Positions 26,205 through 34,799 of a stretch of 64,000 nucleotides of DNA are shown piece after piece. A model generated the notes under the pieces. That model made no database searches. It was not told where the DNA came from and saw only the letters and a list, made by a program, of their open reading frames with translations. Both the position numbers and the translations under genes were made by a program. This DNA comes from Paenibacillus lactis. Its GTDB lineage: Bacteria > Bacillota > Bacilli > Paenibacillales > Paenibacillaceae. The DNA lies in contig NZ_JAGGKI010000010.1 of NCBI RefSeq assembly GCF_017873605.1, positions 62,001-126,000 of the forward strand, written 5' to 3'. Each line of letters begins with the position of its first letter. The stretch's first letter is position 1.

Positions 26205-27938
26205 TTAATTTCCTGTTAAAAAACGCCTCTCGACCCAAACTCCCGGTGCCCCCGCAGTAATACACTCCCAACCATCAACAATATATTTGGTTCCTACAGT
26301 GCCCAGCTCCGCCCTATTTTCGTTCACAACACGATCACCCTTTTTCCAGCTACCCTGTGTTGGGATGGCCGGGCCTGTAACAGCAACGTTGTCGCCTTCC
26401 ATTCTAATCTTGGTATACGTTGAATTAAATGAACCCACAGGGCCTGCTGATCGCGTTTTCCATCGTTCGCCCGTCGAGAGGAAATATCCGAGATCATAGA
26501 CGTGCACGCCATTGCCTACAGGGATATCAACCCAATGCGTATACTGCCCGGCCATTTTGCCTCGGTAGAGTCTGATTTTTGACAACTGCATTTCAGGCCG
26601 ATACGACACATTGAGATATGGAACTTGAGCTGCCGGATTGGTCACGTGAGCACTTTGTTCCCCTCCGCCCCATCTTCCAACCTCCCGATCTACAGGGCCG
26701 AAGTAGTACACTGCCTGATAGTAATACGTTCCGGCAGCTTCATCAAAGCTCGTATGGTTTGTGACGGGCACCCCGAACAGCACGAAATTCCTTGTGAACT
26801 CTGCCTCGTTGATACTCGTGAATATTCGATTATCCGAAATGTAACTGTCCTTCGAGTAGAGCGGGCTGGCGTTCTCCCACTGTTCCGAAATTTTGGTACC
26901 GTCAAAGCTTATTTTTGCCGCCGTGGCCATTCCGAATGAAGGATCCAATGCGAACTGCGGACGCCGGAAGAAGTTTGTGATTTTGACATTCGTATTCTTA
27001 AAGTAAGCATCAAAATAATCGGGATCCGTGTAATTCTTCGACTGATCGGTTCTGCCCCTTAAGTGTATAACTGCATAGTTTTCGATGATGCACGGCATGG
27101 ACGGTTTGTCGTTGGCTGCACCGGTTATCGTTAATGGGATCGGCTGATAATCCTTGTGGTACCAGTGATATATGTCCCTCAGCGTTACCTGGCTGGAGAT
27201 GATATGAATCTTTCCGTGTTCGCAATGGAAATTCTCGATGGAAACGCCCATGGATTTATTGATCCGTATATCCCCATTTATGCATCCAGCGATTTTTCCG
27301 CCATTGCAATATTCCAGGTTCAGCAGATTAAAATTGCTGTCCGCGGCACCTGCTGTATGGCACCGATCGATAAAGAGCCCGTCGCCGTTGTATTTAATGT
27401 CAATAAGCGGGTCTGTGCCCATACAGTTCACAAAATAAAGTTTCTCAAGATGCATCATATCGGAGTAATCGCCGTCACTGAACCCCTCTTTCAAAATCCC
27501 TTTGTACACACCTCTAAATGTGATGTTACGAAAATTTGTTTTCCCTCTGGTGTAGAACGCCTTAGCGTCCGACAATTGATGAGGATTTTCGAATTTGAGG
27601 TTTTGGATGGTAGGAACCTGTTCCCCACCCCATTTCACGATGGTCGAGTTTTGGAGGGTTGAGTTCACGTAAAACAAAAATCCACCTGTCAACGTCCCGC
27701 CGCTCAAAGGGATTATCTTGGCCAGATTCCCTTCAATGCTCACATTATGTGGGATTATGACTGTATTCTTAATGCCGTAAGTTTTAGTCCCATTAAGAAT
27801 GATAGTCCCAGCCTTGCCCCCCAATTTATCGATCGCGTCCAAGAAAGCTTGAGTATCATCGGAGCCATCACCAGCCGCACCAAATTGAGAAATGCTCACT
27901 CCAAAATCGAATTGTTGATCACGGATTTGCTTGTCCAT
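26205..27938 (-). CDS. Pectate-lyase-like beta-helix protein
   Basis: 577 residues, no signal peptide. 'VSISQFGAAGDGSDDTQAFLDAIDKLGGKAGTIILNG' is the N-terminal cap of pectate_lyase_3/GH28-related beta-helix proteins (as in phage tailspikes), followed by coils up to about residue 330. The last ~240 residues are a beta-rich segment ending in repeated Trp-rich strands (GSWKKGDRV, YIVDGWECITAGAPGVW), like tail-fibre tips. Catalytic residues cannot be assigned. The start overlaps the preceding small gene by 20 bases. Without phage genes around and beside gerE, with a SigK-like -10 in front, a spore-surface protein or depolymerase is possible. Confidence 0.75.
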   Translation of the reverse strand: MDKQIRDQQFDFGVSISQFGAAGDGSDDTQAFLDAIDKLGGKAGTIILNGTKTYGIKNTVIIPHNVSIEGNLAKIIPLSGGTLTGGFLFYVNSTLQNSTIVKWGGEQVPTIQNLKFENPHQLSDAKAFYTRGKTNFRNITFRGVYKGILKEGFSDGDYSDMMHLEKLYFVNCMGTDPLIDIKYNGDGLFIDRCHTAGAADSNFNLLNLEYCNGGKIAGCINGDIRINKSMGVSIENFHCEHGKIHIISSQVTLRDIYHWYHKDYQPIPLTITGAANDKPSMPCIIENYAVIHLRGRTDQSKNYTDPDYFDAYFKNTNVKITNFFRRPQFALDPSFGMATAAKISFDGTKISEQWENASPLYSKDSYISDNRIFTSINEAEFTRNFVLFGVPVTNHTSFDEAAGTYYYQAVYYFGPVDREVGRWGGGEQSAHVTNPAAQVPYLNVSYRPEMQLSKIRLYRGKMAGQYTHWVDIPVGNGVHVYDLGYFLSTGERWKTRSAGPVGSFNSTYTKIRMEGDNVAVTGPAIPTQGSWKKGDRVVNENRAELGTVGTKYIVDGWECITAGAPGVWVERRFLTGN

Positions 27939-28146
27939 CGGATGCCACCGCCTTCTCTTTGATGGCCATTGCAGCATTGCCATTAGCAGGAGCAAACGCC
28001 GTCCCATCCCCCAGCGTATCATCAGACGATTCTGCTTTGATCTTTACCTTCATACCTCCATCATCGCTGTCGGCCAGGTTGATCGCTTCGCCGGCGTTGT
28101 TGTATTGCTTGTTAAGCAATGGTGCAGCATCATACGCACTGCTCAT
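27919..28146 (-). CDS. Small acidic protein coupled to the beta-helix gene
   Basis: 75 residues, Asn/Ala/Asp-rich, no hydrophobic segment: 'LLNKQYNNAGEAINLADSDDGG' then 'GTAFAPANGNAAMAIKEKA'. AAGGAG lies ten bases before ATG 28146; the frame is open further up but without support. The end overlaps the beta-helix gene by 20 bases, so the two are made together. Not recognised. It may be a chaperone, adaptor or trimer cap for the beta-helix partner. Confidence 0.6.
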   Translation of the reverse strand: MSSAYDAAPLLNKQYNNAGEAINLADSDDGGMKVKIKAESSDDTLGDGTAFAPANGNAAMAIKEKAVASDGQANP

Positions 28147-28201
28147 ACATGGTTCGCTCCTTTTTTGACTGGTTTGGACCTCGCCGGTCGTTACTTCATC
28201 A

Positions 28202-28230
28202 TATGCTATGTTTTCATGTGTGCCTTCGGT
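28202..28230 (-). promoter_or_regulatory. Candidate SigK -10 element before the beta-helix unit
   Basis: CATAGCATA (complement of 28202-28210) matches the mother-cell SigK -10 CATAnnnTA exactly. An AC that could be the -35 lies 18 bases upstream, slightly too far. It is downstream of the gerE terminator and about 55 bases before the small gene. Confidence 0.35.
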
Positions 28231-28290
28231 TTGTATTGTTTCGCTAACATAGCAGCAAGGATACTGGGAGAAGTCACCTTCCTCCAACAC

Positions 28291-28331
28291 AAAAAAGCCT
28301 TCTTGCTCCCCTTACAGGGGAAGAAGGCTTT
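28291..28331 (-). terminator. Terminator of gerE
   Basis: AAAGCCTTCTT-CTCCCC pairs with AGGGGAAGAAGGCTTT around a short loop (28294-28331). On the minus strand it ends in TTTTTT. Confidence 0.85.
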
Positions 28332-28364
28332 CGCTGTGCTCTCGTTCATACAACCGGCATGATG

Positions 28365-28589
28365 TCAGATCTTTAACTCACCGAGTTTTATCAACTCAAC
28401 GACAGCTTGCGAACGGCCCTTGACGTTTAGCTTCTGCATGACGTTGGAAATGTGGTTACGCACCGTCTTTTCGCTAATAAACAACTGCCCGGCGATGTCG
28501 CGAGTCGTTTTGTCTTGAACGAGCAATTCAAACACTTCGCGTTCACGGTGGGTTAACAAGAACTTGCTGTTATGGTCGGTCCCCTTCAA
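28365..28589 (-). CDS. gerE: GerE, late mother-cell sporulation regulator
   Basis: 74 residues, the exact length of B. subtilis GerE, and nearly the same sequence over LLTHREREVFELLVQDKTT, LFISEKTVRNHISNVMQKL and KGRSQAVVELIKLGEL. A stand-alone LuxR-type HTH that, with SigK, switches late coat and crust genes on or off. TTG 28589 is preferred to upstream starts because AAGGAGG sits ten bases before it and it gives the family length. It makes SigK/GerE control of the nearby surface genes in this window plausible. Confidence 0.95.
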   Translation of the reverse strand: MKGTDHNSKFLLTHREREVFELLVQDKTTRDIAGQLFISEKTVRNHISNVMQKLNVKGRSQAVVELIKLGELKI

Positions 28590-28651
28590 TGGTGTCACCC
28601 CTCCTTGCCCGGGTATGTGTGGTCTAACAAGGTTTAGGGATACAGTCAACT

Positions 28652-28679
28652 CATATTATGTTGAAAATGGGGGGATGGT
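28652..28679 (-). promoter_or_regulatory. Candidate SigK promoter of gerE
   Basis: CATAATATG (complement of 28652-28660) is one base off the SigK -10 CATAnnnTA, with AC (complement of 28678-28679) 17 bases upstream. gerE is SigK-transcribed in B. subtilis. Confidence 0.35.
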
Positions 28680-28770
28680 GCGCGTGCTGCCGCCATTTGG
28701 GCGTATTATCGACGATTAGTGATTTTTATCCTTGCTTATCCGCACACGTTGTTCTATGATGATGTTGTTA

Positions 28771-28814
28771 AAAATTATTTTCTTTTCATTTTCATTTTCA
28801 ATAAAATTATTTTC
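28771..28814. promoter_or_regulatory. Direct repeats upstream of murR, candidate operators
   Basis: The 12-mer AAAATTATTTTC occurs at 28771-28782 and 28803-28814, 32 bases apart (three helical turns), in an AT-rich stretch before the RpiR-family regulator gene. Each copy is itself nearly palindromic. Likely self-regulator sites or a promoter-proximal element. Confidence 0.4.
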
Positions 28815-28878
28815 ATGAATTCGCACCTGATGCCGCACGATAAGCTTACCGGGAATCAGTGAAAAAAGGAGGCTTGCG

Positions 28879-29754
28879 ATGACACCGATCCTGCATATTA
28901 TCTCTGTCGAAAAGGACCGCCTGCCCCGGCAGGAAAGACGGCTCGCAGAGTTCATTTTGGCGGCCCCGTCCGAGATCGTGCACATGGGCATTAAGGATCT
29001 TGCCGATCAGTGCGAAGTCAGCGCCGCGACGGTAACCCGCTTTTGCAAAAATTTTCAATGCAAAGGGTATCCTGATTTTAAGCTCAAGCTTGCCTCTGAG
29101 ATTGCGCATGCCGAGATGGCAGCGCGGACCGGCAACACCCGCTATCAGGATATCGTGGCCGGGAATCCGCTCGCAGGCATCGTCGAGGCGATCGAATCCA
29201 ATCATCTGACCTCGATTCGGGACACCACGGAGCTCCTTGATCTCGGGCAGCTGGAACGGGCAGTGGATGCCCTGTGCCGCGCCAAGCGGATCGATCTGTA
29301 CGGCGTTGCTACTTCATCGATCGTGGCCCAGGACTTCTATCAGAAGCTGATCCGGATCGGCAAGAACTGCACGGCCTTCGCAGACTCCCATATGCAGATC
29401 ACATCGGCTTCGACCTTGACGTCAAGCGATGTGGCCGTAGCGGTCTCCTACTCGGGCGAAACGCCCGAAACGATTGATGCGCTTGCTTGCGCAAAGGACG
29501 CCGGCGCATTTACGATCAGCATCACTTCTTATCGAAGCAGCGCGATATCTGCCTTGGCGGATATCACACTGTATTCTTCCTCGCTGGAGGAAGGCATGCG
29601 CCGGGGCGATATGGCTTCCCGGATCGCGCAGCTTCACATTATCGACATCCTGTTCATGGGAATGGCCAGCCGTGACTTTTCCACGTATGTACCGAGGCTG
29701 GAACAGTCCTATCTGAATGTTAAAAACTACCGCAAAAGCCGAGGAGGACATTGA
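28879..29754 (+). CDS. MurR/RpiR-family transcriptional regulator
   Basis: 291 residues. N-terminal HTH_6 (RLAEFILAAPSEIVHMGIKDLADQCEVSAATVTRFCKNFQCKGYPDFKLKL) and a C-terminal SIS sugar-phosphate sensor domain (IDLYGVATSSIVAQDFYQKLIRIG; VAVSYSGETPETIDALACAKDAGAFTISITS). It should sense an amino-sugar phosphate such as GlcNAc-6-P or MurNAc-6-P and control its own operon with nagB and nagA. AAAAGGAGG lies six bases before the ATG. B. subtilis uses a GntR-type regulator (NagR) for this job, so this is an alternative wiring. Confidence 0.9.
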   Translation: MTPILHIISVEKDRLPRQERRLAEFILAAPSEIVHMGIKDLADQCEVSAATVTRFCKNFQCKGYPDFKLKLASEIAHAEMAARTGNTRYQDIVAGNPLAGIVEAIESNHLTSIRDTTELLDLGQLERAVDALCRAKRIDLYGVATSSIVAQDFYQKLIRIGKNCTAFADSHMQITSASTLTSSDVAVAVSYSGETPETIDALACAKDAGAFTISITSYRSSAISALADITLYSSSLEEGMRRGDMASRIAQLHIIDILFMGMASRDFSTYVPRLEQSYLNVKNYRKSRGGH

Positions 29755-29758
29755 AGAC

Positions 29759-30487
29759 ATGAATATTTTCATACTGCGTAACGAAGAACAATTTGTACAA
29801 ACAGGCGCCAGCCTGATCTCGGGACTGCTGCACACGAATCCACGGGCAACCCTGGGTCTGGCTACGGGCAGCACGCCGATCGGTTTGTACGCCAAGCTGA
29901 TTGAAATGAACAAGCAAGGTCTGGTCAGCTTCGCGCAGGCTACGACTTACAATCTGGACGAGTATGTCGGTCTGCCTGAGAACCATCCGGAAAGCTACCG
30001 GACCTTCATGAACGAAAAGTTCTTCAACCATATCGATATTCAGATCGAGCGGACGCATGTGCCAAACGGCAATGCAGCAAATCTCGAAGAAGAGTGCCTG
30101 AATTACGACCGGATGCTCGAAGAGCACGGCCCGGTCGACCTTCAGCTTCTCGGCATCGGCCATAACGGTCACATCGGCTTCAACGAGCCTGGCGAATCCC
30201 TTACCGGGGGAACCCATTTGGTTGAGCTTCAGGAGAAGACTCGCACGGCGAATGCAAGATTCTTCCCTTCCTTGGACGATGTCCCTACCCATGCCATCAC
30301 GATGGGAGTGGCCAGCATTCTAAAGGCCCGTCAGATCCTTCTTCTCGTTCGGGGCGAGGATAAAGCCGAAATCGTGCATCGCGCACTGAAGGGGCCTATT
30401 ACAACGGAATGTCCTGCATCCCTTCTTCAGTGCCACTCCAATGTGGTCGTTCTTCTCGACCAAGGCGCAGGGAGACTGTTCGTATGA
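29759..30487 (+). CDS. nagB: Glucosamine-6-phosphate deaminase
   Basis: 242 residues, as in B. subtilis NagB. Converts glucosamine-6-P to fructose-6-P plus ammonia. Motifs: LGLATGSTPIGLYAKLIE, YNLDEYVGL with the catalytic Asp, LLGIGHNGHIGFNEPG with the active-site His, and TMGVASILKARQILLLVRG. The ATG at 29759 follows GAGGAGG and is four bases after the regulator's stop. It overlaps nagA by four bases (ATGA). Confidence 0.96.
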   Translation: MNIFILRNEEQFVQTGASLISGLLHTNPRATLGLATGSTPIGLYAKLIEMNKQGLVSFAQATTYNLDEYVGLPENHPESYRTFMNEKFFNHIDIQIERTHVPNGNAANLEEECLNYDRMLEEHGPVDLQLLGIGHNGHIGFNEPGESLTGGTHLVELQEKTRTANARFFPSLDDVPTHAITMGVASILKARQILLLVRGEDKAEIVHRALKGPITTECPASLLQCHSNVVVLLDQGAGRLFV

Positions 30488-31671
30488 AAAACGACACCTT
30501 AGCTCAAATGCAACTGCTGTATGGAAACGTGCTGACACCAACAGGTCTGATCCAGGAAGGCGTGCTCGCCATCGCAGGAGAGAAGATTGTTTATGCCGGT
30601 GAAGCTGCCGGATTGCCGGCCGAGCTTCAGCAAAATAATGCTCAAGTGCTCAAGCACCCGGATGGTTACATCATTCCCGGCTTCATCGATATTCATGTCC
30701 ATGGCGGCAACCGCGAAGACTTCATGGATTCGAGCAAGGAAGTTTTGGATAAAATCACATCGTTCCACAGCTCCCAAGGCACGACGGCAATGCTGGCGAC
30801 GACGATGACCGCGCCGAAGGCAGATATCGACCGGGTTCTGAATGAGGTACAGAATTACCGTAATCAAGAGATGCCTTATACCCGGCTTGAAGGCGTACAT
30901 CTCGAGGGGCCATTCATCAGCCCAAAATGGCCTGGAGCTCAAAACCCCGAGCATATCGTCCTGGCGAACATCGAGTGGCTCGAGGAATGGGTATCGACGT
31001 ATCCTGGCCTTGTTCGGCAGGTCACCCTTGCCCCTGAGCGCGAAGGCGCACTGGAAGCCGTGAAATGGCTTAGCAGCCATGGTATTGTCGCTGCGCTGGG
31101 TCATACCGATGCAACCTATGAAGAAGTCGAGGCGGCCGTTGAGGCCGGTCTGAGCCATGGCGTGCATACATTCAATGCCATGACGGGTCTGCATCACCGC
31201 AAACCCGGCGTCGTCGGAGCCATGCTGAGCGATGACCGTCTGAGCTGCGAGATCATTGCCGACGGCATCCATGTTCATCCGGCAGCGATGCGAATTCTGG
31301 CTCGCGTGAAGCCTCAAGATAAGCTCATCCTTATTACGGATGCGATGTCCGCAGCAGGGATGCCTGACGGCGAATACACCATAGGCGATTTGCCTGTCGT
31401 CGTAGAGGATGGCATCGCTACGCTCAAGAGCAACCGCAACAGTCTGGCAGGCAGTACCTTGACCATGATCAAGGGCTTCCAGCTTCTCGTTCGCGAGGTT
31501 GGGTTAAGCCTGGAGCAGGCTTCGCTTGCCGCCAGCACGAACCCGGCCAGGAAGATCGGCATCGACGACCGCACCGGTTCGCTTGAAGCCGGCAAGCTCG
31601 CCGATGCGCTGCTGCTTGATCATAAGCTTGAGCTGCAGGGCGTATGGATTCAAGGAACGCGCAAACATTAA
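30484..31671 (+). CDS. nagA: N-acetylglucosamine-6-phosphate deacetylase
   Basis: 395 residues, amidohydrolase barrel. Removes acetate from GlcNAc-6-P, feeding NagB. Seen: GFIDIHVHGGNREDFMD (metal His pair), EGPFISPKWPGAQNPEHI, LGHTDATYEEVEAAVEAGLSHGVHTFNAMTGLHHRKPG, and LITDAMSAAGMPDG with the catalytic Asp. GGGAG lies nine bases before the ATG that overlaps the nagB stop. The order in the operon is regulator-nagB-nagA, so the deacetylase is last. The cell-wall amino sugars recycled here could also feed the UDP-GlcNAc needed by the 33-37 kb enzymes. Confidence 0.95.
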   Translation: MKNDTLAQMQLLYGNVLTPTGLIQEGVLAIAGEKIVYAGEAAGLPAELQQNNAQVLKHPDGYIIPGFIDIHVHGGNREDFMDSSKEVLDKITSFHSSQGTTAMLATTMTAPKADIDRVLNEVQNYRNQEMPYTRLEGVHLEGPFISPKWPGAQNPEHIVLANIEWLEEWVSTYPGLVRQVTLAPEREGALEAVKWLSSHGIVAALGHTDATYEEVEAAVEAGLSHGVHTFNAMTGLHHRKPGVVGAMLSDDRLSCEIIADGIHVHPAAMRILARVKPQDKLILITDAMSAAGMPDGEYTIGDLPVVVEDGIATLKSNRNSLAGSTLTMIKGFQLLVREVGLSLEQASLAASTNPARKIGIDDRTGSLEAGKLADALLLDHKLELQGVWIQGTRKH

Positions 31672-31703
31672 GCTGTAAGAGCGATCGAATATATAGAAAC
31701 ATG

Positions 31704-31757
31704 CAAAGGAGCTGCCTTGTTAGGGATGTACTCAACCTAACGGGCAGTTCCTTTGGT
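31704..31757 (+). terminator. Terminator of the nag operon
   Basis: GGAGCTGCC..GTTAGG pairs with CCTAAC.GGCAGTTCC (31708-31751) followed by TTTGG. Also convergent with the YhcN-like gene. Confidence 0.7.
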
Positions 31758-31776
31758 TGTAACGAATGTTACGGTT

Positions 31777-32832
31777 TTACCGGCTGTTCCGGTTCCCGCC
31801 GAACCATCCATCGTCCGTATCGTTTCTCATGAGATTGCCGCGGGTATCATTCATGCCGTCACGTCCGCCAATGTTAAGCGGGAAGATGCGGTTGATCCAT
31901 GAACCGAAATCACGGGAAAGCGTACCGAACGTGTTGCCGGCATTGCCGTTGGTAGCAAATCCGTTTGCTTGCTGATAAAAATCCTGATCCGAGGAAACAT
32001 AAACCTGCTGGATATGCGGAGCCGTCTTGCGAATTTTGCTGCTAATTTCCATACGGATATGCTGCGGAACATCATTAGCGTTATTATTTGTGTTCATCAT
32101 TCCCATATTGTTACCGTTATAAGTTCCATAAGGCACGCCGTTAATGCCTGTTCCGATTCGGGTGTCGTTCATGTTGCCGTCAGTGCCTCTCGTACCTGTC
32201 ATCGTGTTGGTACGCGGGGTATTCATCGTATTGAAGCCGCCGTCAGCGAAGCCGTTGTTCCGCGTCGTACCGCGAACCCCGAAACCGCGCGTATCCGCAT
32301 TGCCGCCAAGGCCTGTACCAAATCCGGTATTGTTATCTACGGTACGTCTGGTATTGTCGGTCATATCGCGAAGAAGACCGACACTGCCGGTGCTTGTGTT
32401 ATACGTGCCGTCCATCGCATTGCTGCGGGTTCTAGTCGTCATCGTTCTGCCGGTACCGGGACTAATTCCCGTCGTACGTCCGTTGATGCTGTTGGTTTGT
32501 GCTCCGCCGTTCTGGTTGTCCAGAGCCAGCGAGACATAAGCGTTACGGTTGGTTACAAACACATGCGCAGAGCCTACGCCGCTGATGCGGGACACTTTAG
32601 CGGAAAGCTCCCGGCTGTATTTCAGATTTGTAAGGTCGTGCTGCGTGCCTGTTGGAGTTTGGTTGTTCCGAATGGAATTTACCCCGACACGGCCGCCGTC
32701 GACATTATTCGTGCGCGTCGTATTGCCGTTGTTCGCTTTGCCGTTGTTCGCATTGCCGCATCCTGCAACTGCGGTCATGCTGAGAAGCAGGGCCGCGGAG
32801 ACGGTCAGGTTGAGGGCTTTCGATTTAATCAT
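31777..32832 (-). CDS. YhcN/YlaJ-family sporulation lipoprotein
   Basis: 351 residues. Signal peptide with lipobox AVAGC, then two YhcN_YlaJ blocks: HDLTNLKYSRELSAKVSRISGVGSAHVFVTNRNAYVSLAL and PQHIRMEISSKIRKTAPHIQQVYVSSDQDF. Between them lies a ~150-residue spacer extremely rich in Asn, Thr and Gly (low complexity), much longer than in B. subtilis YhcN. Family members sit in the spore inner membrane or cortex region. GGAGG lies six bases before ATG 32832. It stands alone between the nag operon and the glycan locus. Confidence 0.85.
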   Translation of the reverse strand: MIKSKALNLTVSAALLLSMTAVAGCGNANNGKANNGNTTRTNNVDGGRVGVNSIRNNQTPTGTQHDLTNLKYSRELSAKVSRISGVGSAHVFVTNRNAYVSLALDNQNGGAQTNSINGRTTGISPGTGRTMTTRTRSNAMDGTYNTSTGSVGLLRDMTDNTRRTVDNNTGFGTGLGGNADTRGFGVRGTTRNNGFADGGFNTMNTPRTNTMTGTRGTDGNMNDTRIGTGINGVPYGTYNGNNMGMMNTNNNANDVPQHIRMEISSKIRKTAPHIQQVYVSSDQDFYQQANGFATNGNAGNTFGTLSRDFGSWINRIFPLNIGGRDGMNDTRGNLMRNDTDDGWFGGNRNSR

Positions 32833-32989
32833 GTTCATCCTCCATCTCTATAATAAGTGTAGTAACACCGTTAGGATGGCTTTGCGGCAGTAGCGGTATG
32901 CTGAAAGGTTTTAACATGGAATATAAGTGTATCCTCGGTTCAACGGCACTCCTGTATGCGAAACACCCGCTTTTCGGTCCGCTGCCATA

Positions 32990-33022
32990 TAAAAAATGCC
33001 GATGGAATTCCATCGGCATTTG
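32990..33022 (-). terminator. Terminator at the end of the nucleotide-sugar operon
   Basis: A perfect palindrome AAATGCCGATGGAATT with its mirror copy (32995-33022); on the minus strand TTTTTT follows. Confidence 0.9.
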
Positions 33023-33042
33023 ATATGGATCAGCTTACGGAC

Positions 33043-33990
33043 TTAGCGGGCTCGGCTTCGCGCATACTCCATAATATCGGCGACCGATTCCGCCAGCCTA
33101 TACCTTGGCATCCAGCCTAGCGACTTCAGAAGAGCGGCTCCTTGCCCATCACCGCTTCCTTTATTAAGTGAATCGGCCGACAAAGGACTCGTTTCAGGGC
33201 CCCAATCGATAGGCACCGCTTCCTGCGTCAAACCAAGGAGCGCCTGGGTCAGCTCTTCGAGCGTATGATTTTCTCCGGATTCGATCGGGTAGGTTACGCC
33301 TGGCGTACCGTGGCTTAATAGATATCCGTATGCACACACCGCATCCCGCACGTCCAGGAAATCCCTGGATTCGTGACGCGAGCTTATTTTAAATACCGGA
33401 CGCGGTCTTCCGGCTTCGAAGTCGGCGATATAGCGAGCCAGCAGCGTGCAAAAGCCTCTGGATTCTCCCGGGCCGATTAGATTGGATGGCTCCGCTAAAA
33501 TAATCGGCTGGTTATACAGACTGTGCCAGGCGGCAGCGGCCCATGTGCCAAAGGTTTTGCTGAGACTATATGGATGCGGCACGGCGGCCGGCCCTTTGGC
33601 CGGATCGATGCTGAGACGCGAGCCCACCATGAGGATGACGCTATCCGGACGATGGCGGCGCAGCGCCTCAAACAAGTAGACGGGAGCCATCGCATTGCTC
33701 TCCATATATTGATCAGGATGCTCCCACGACTCGGAAGCTGAATTTTTTCCGGCCAAATGCAGAACATAATCAGGAAGACTCTCCTTCACCAATCGTTCGG
33801 TTTGCTCCCGATCCTCCAAATGGCATTCCCGCGGAAGCACTTCCGGGATGGCCTTAAGCCGTGTCAAATCCCGTCCAGCAGCGATAACCGTACAGCCCTG
33901 GCGGATAAAATACGCACAGGCATGAAGGCCGGTAAACCCGGAGGCTCCTGTAATGAGAAGCTTTTTCTTATTTAATGTGCCTGCTGCCAT
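33043..33990 (-). CDS. NAD(P)-dependent SDR epimerase/dehydratase (sugar nucleotide)
   Basis: 315 residues. Extended SDR: GASGFTGLHACAYFIRQG (nucleotide loop), catalytic Y-x3-K in PHPYSLSKTFG, and SSRHESRDFLDVRDAVCAYGYLLSHG, as in GDP-4-keto-6-deoxymannose reductases (RMD) and UDP-sugar 4-epimerases. AAGGAG precedes the ATG. It overlaps the reductase gene by 19 bases and is last in a four-gene unit ending at a strong terminator. The exact sugar is not fixed by the sequence; RMD-like is my best guess. Confidence 0.8.
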   Translation of the reverse strand: MAAGTLNKKKLLITGASGFTGLHACAYFIRQGCTVIAAGRDLTRLKAIPEVLPRECHLEDREQTERLVKESLPDYVLHLAGKNSASESWEHPDQYMESNAMAPVYLFEALRRHRPDSVILMVGSRLSIDPAKGPAAVPHPYSLSKTFGTWAAAAWHSLYNQPIILAEPSNLIGPGESRGFCTLLARYIADFEAGRPRPVFKISSRHESRDFLDVRDAVCAYGYLLSHGTPGVTYPIESGENHTLEELTQALLGLTQEAVPIDWGPETSPLSADSLNKGSGDGQGAALLKSLGWMPRYRLAESVADIMEYARSRAR

Positions 33991-34799
33991 TCATACATCT
34001 CCTTTAACATGCGAACATAGTCGGGGAACGGATACACGGCATCCAGCCGTGTATTCCGGAGCGTACGGTCCTGAACGAACTCATCGGACGGCACAACATC
34101 GACGTCTTGCTTTCCCCATATGTCCTTGAACAACAGCAGCAAATCGTATTTGCTAACCGGATTGGGATGACCGAGATGTATCAATCCTCCGACATCCTTA
34201 TTCATGAAGAAATCGATGGCTTTCGCCAGTTCCAGGGTCGTGACTCCATTCCATTTGACGGCACGGTATCCCGTAACCTCCCCCCGCTGCTTCATGAACC
34301 AGTTGAACAAGCCGATTCCGCTCGGGCGGATCTCCGGACCGATAATAGAAGTCCGTATCGTTAAATGATCGGGCTCACGCACCTCACCCAGCGCCTTCGT
34401 AAGCGCGTAGGCGGAGATTCCATCGGGAAGATCATCTTCCCGATAGCCTCCTTTGTTCCCAAGAAACACACAATCCGTGCTGATGTGGATAAGACGTGCC
34501 GAGATGGCGTCCGCCAAATAACGCAGACGGTGCGGCAGGAAGCCGTTGATATGATATGCATTTATTTTGTCATCCTCAGCCCGTTGATTCAAGACCCCGA
34601 CGGCGTTAATGATAATATCCGGCCTTACCGCCCGAACGACATGCTCCACTGCGCTCATATCGGTAACATCCAGCACCAGGCTTTTGGAATCGCAACTGTC
34701 TCGGGTGGTATAAAAGACATGGTGCTTGCCTGATTGCTGAAAGTACTGAACAAGGATATGCCCAGCCATTCCGTTTCCCCCGAGAATGAGCATTTTCAT
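33972..34799 (-). CDS. RmlD-like sugar nucleotide 4-reductase
   Basis: 275 residues, short SDR with GGNGMAGH at the start, ISTDCVFLGNKGGYREDD and YALTKALGEV (Y-x3-K). Such enzymes reduce a 4-keto-6-deoxy sugar nucleotide. Its neighbours are a CapE-like 4,6-dehydratase and a UDP-GlcNAc 2-epimerase, as in the UDP-L-FucNAc pathway, but the cupin domain carried by the CapF reductase (about 370 residues) is missing. That is the layout of the UDP-L-QuiNAc type (WbvB-WbvR-WbvD). Starts by ATGA overlap with the dehydratase stop, GGAGG nine bases upstream. Confidence 0.82.
   Translation of the reverse strand: MKMLILGGNGMAGHILVQYFQQSGKHHVFYTTRDSCDSKSLVLDVTDMSAVEHVVRAVRPDIIINAVGVLNQRAEDDKINAYHINGFLPHRLRYLADAISARLIHISTDCVFLGNKGGYREDDLPDGISAYALTKALGEVREPDHLTIRTSIIGPEIRPSGIGLFNWFMKQRGEVTGYRAVKWNGVTTLELAKAIDFFMNKDVGGLIHLGHPNPVSKYDLLLLFKDIWGKQDVDVVPSDEFVQDRTLRNTRLDAVYPFPDYVRMLKEMYEWQQAH

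Noticed and set aside
26032..26271. 79-codon minus-strand frame
   Set aside because: Overlaps the beta-helix gene end in another frame and has no ribosome site.
26205..28146. Prophage remnant suggested by the tailspike-like protein
   Set aside because: No other phage gene, integrase or att-like repeat nearby; neighbours are sporulation and housekeeping genes.
28202..28210. SigK promoter as a firm call for the beta-helix unit
   Set aside because: The -10 is exact but no AC lies at the right spacing; kept only as a candidate.
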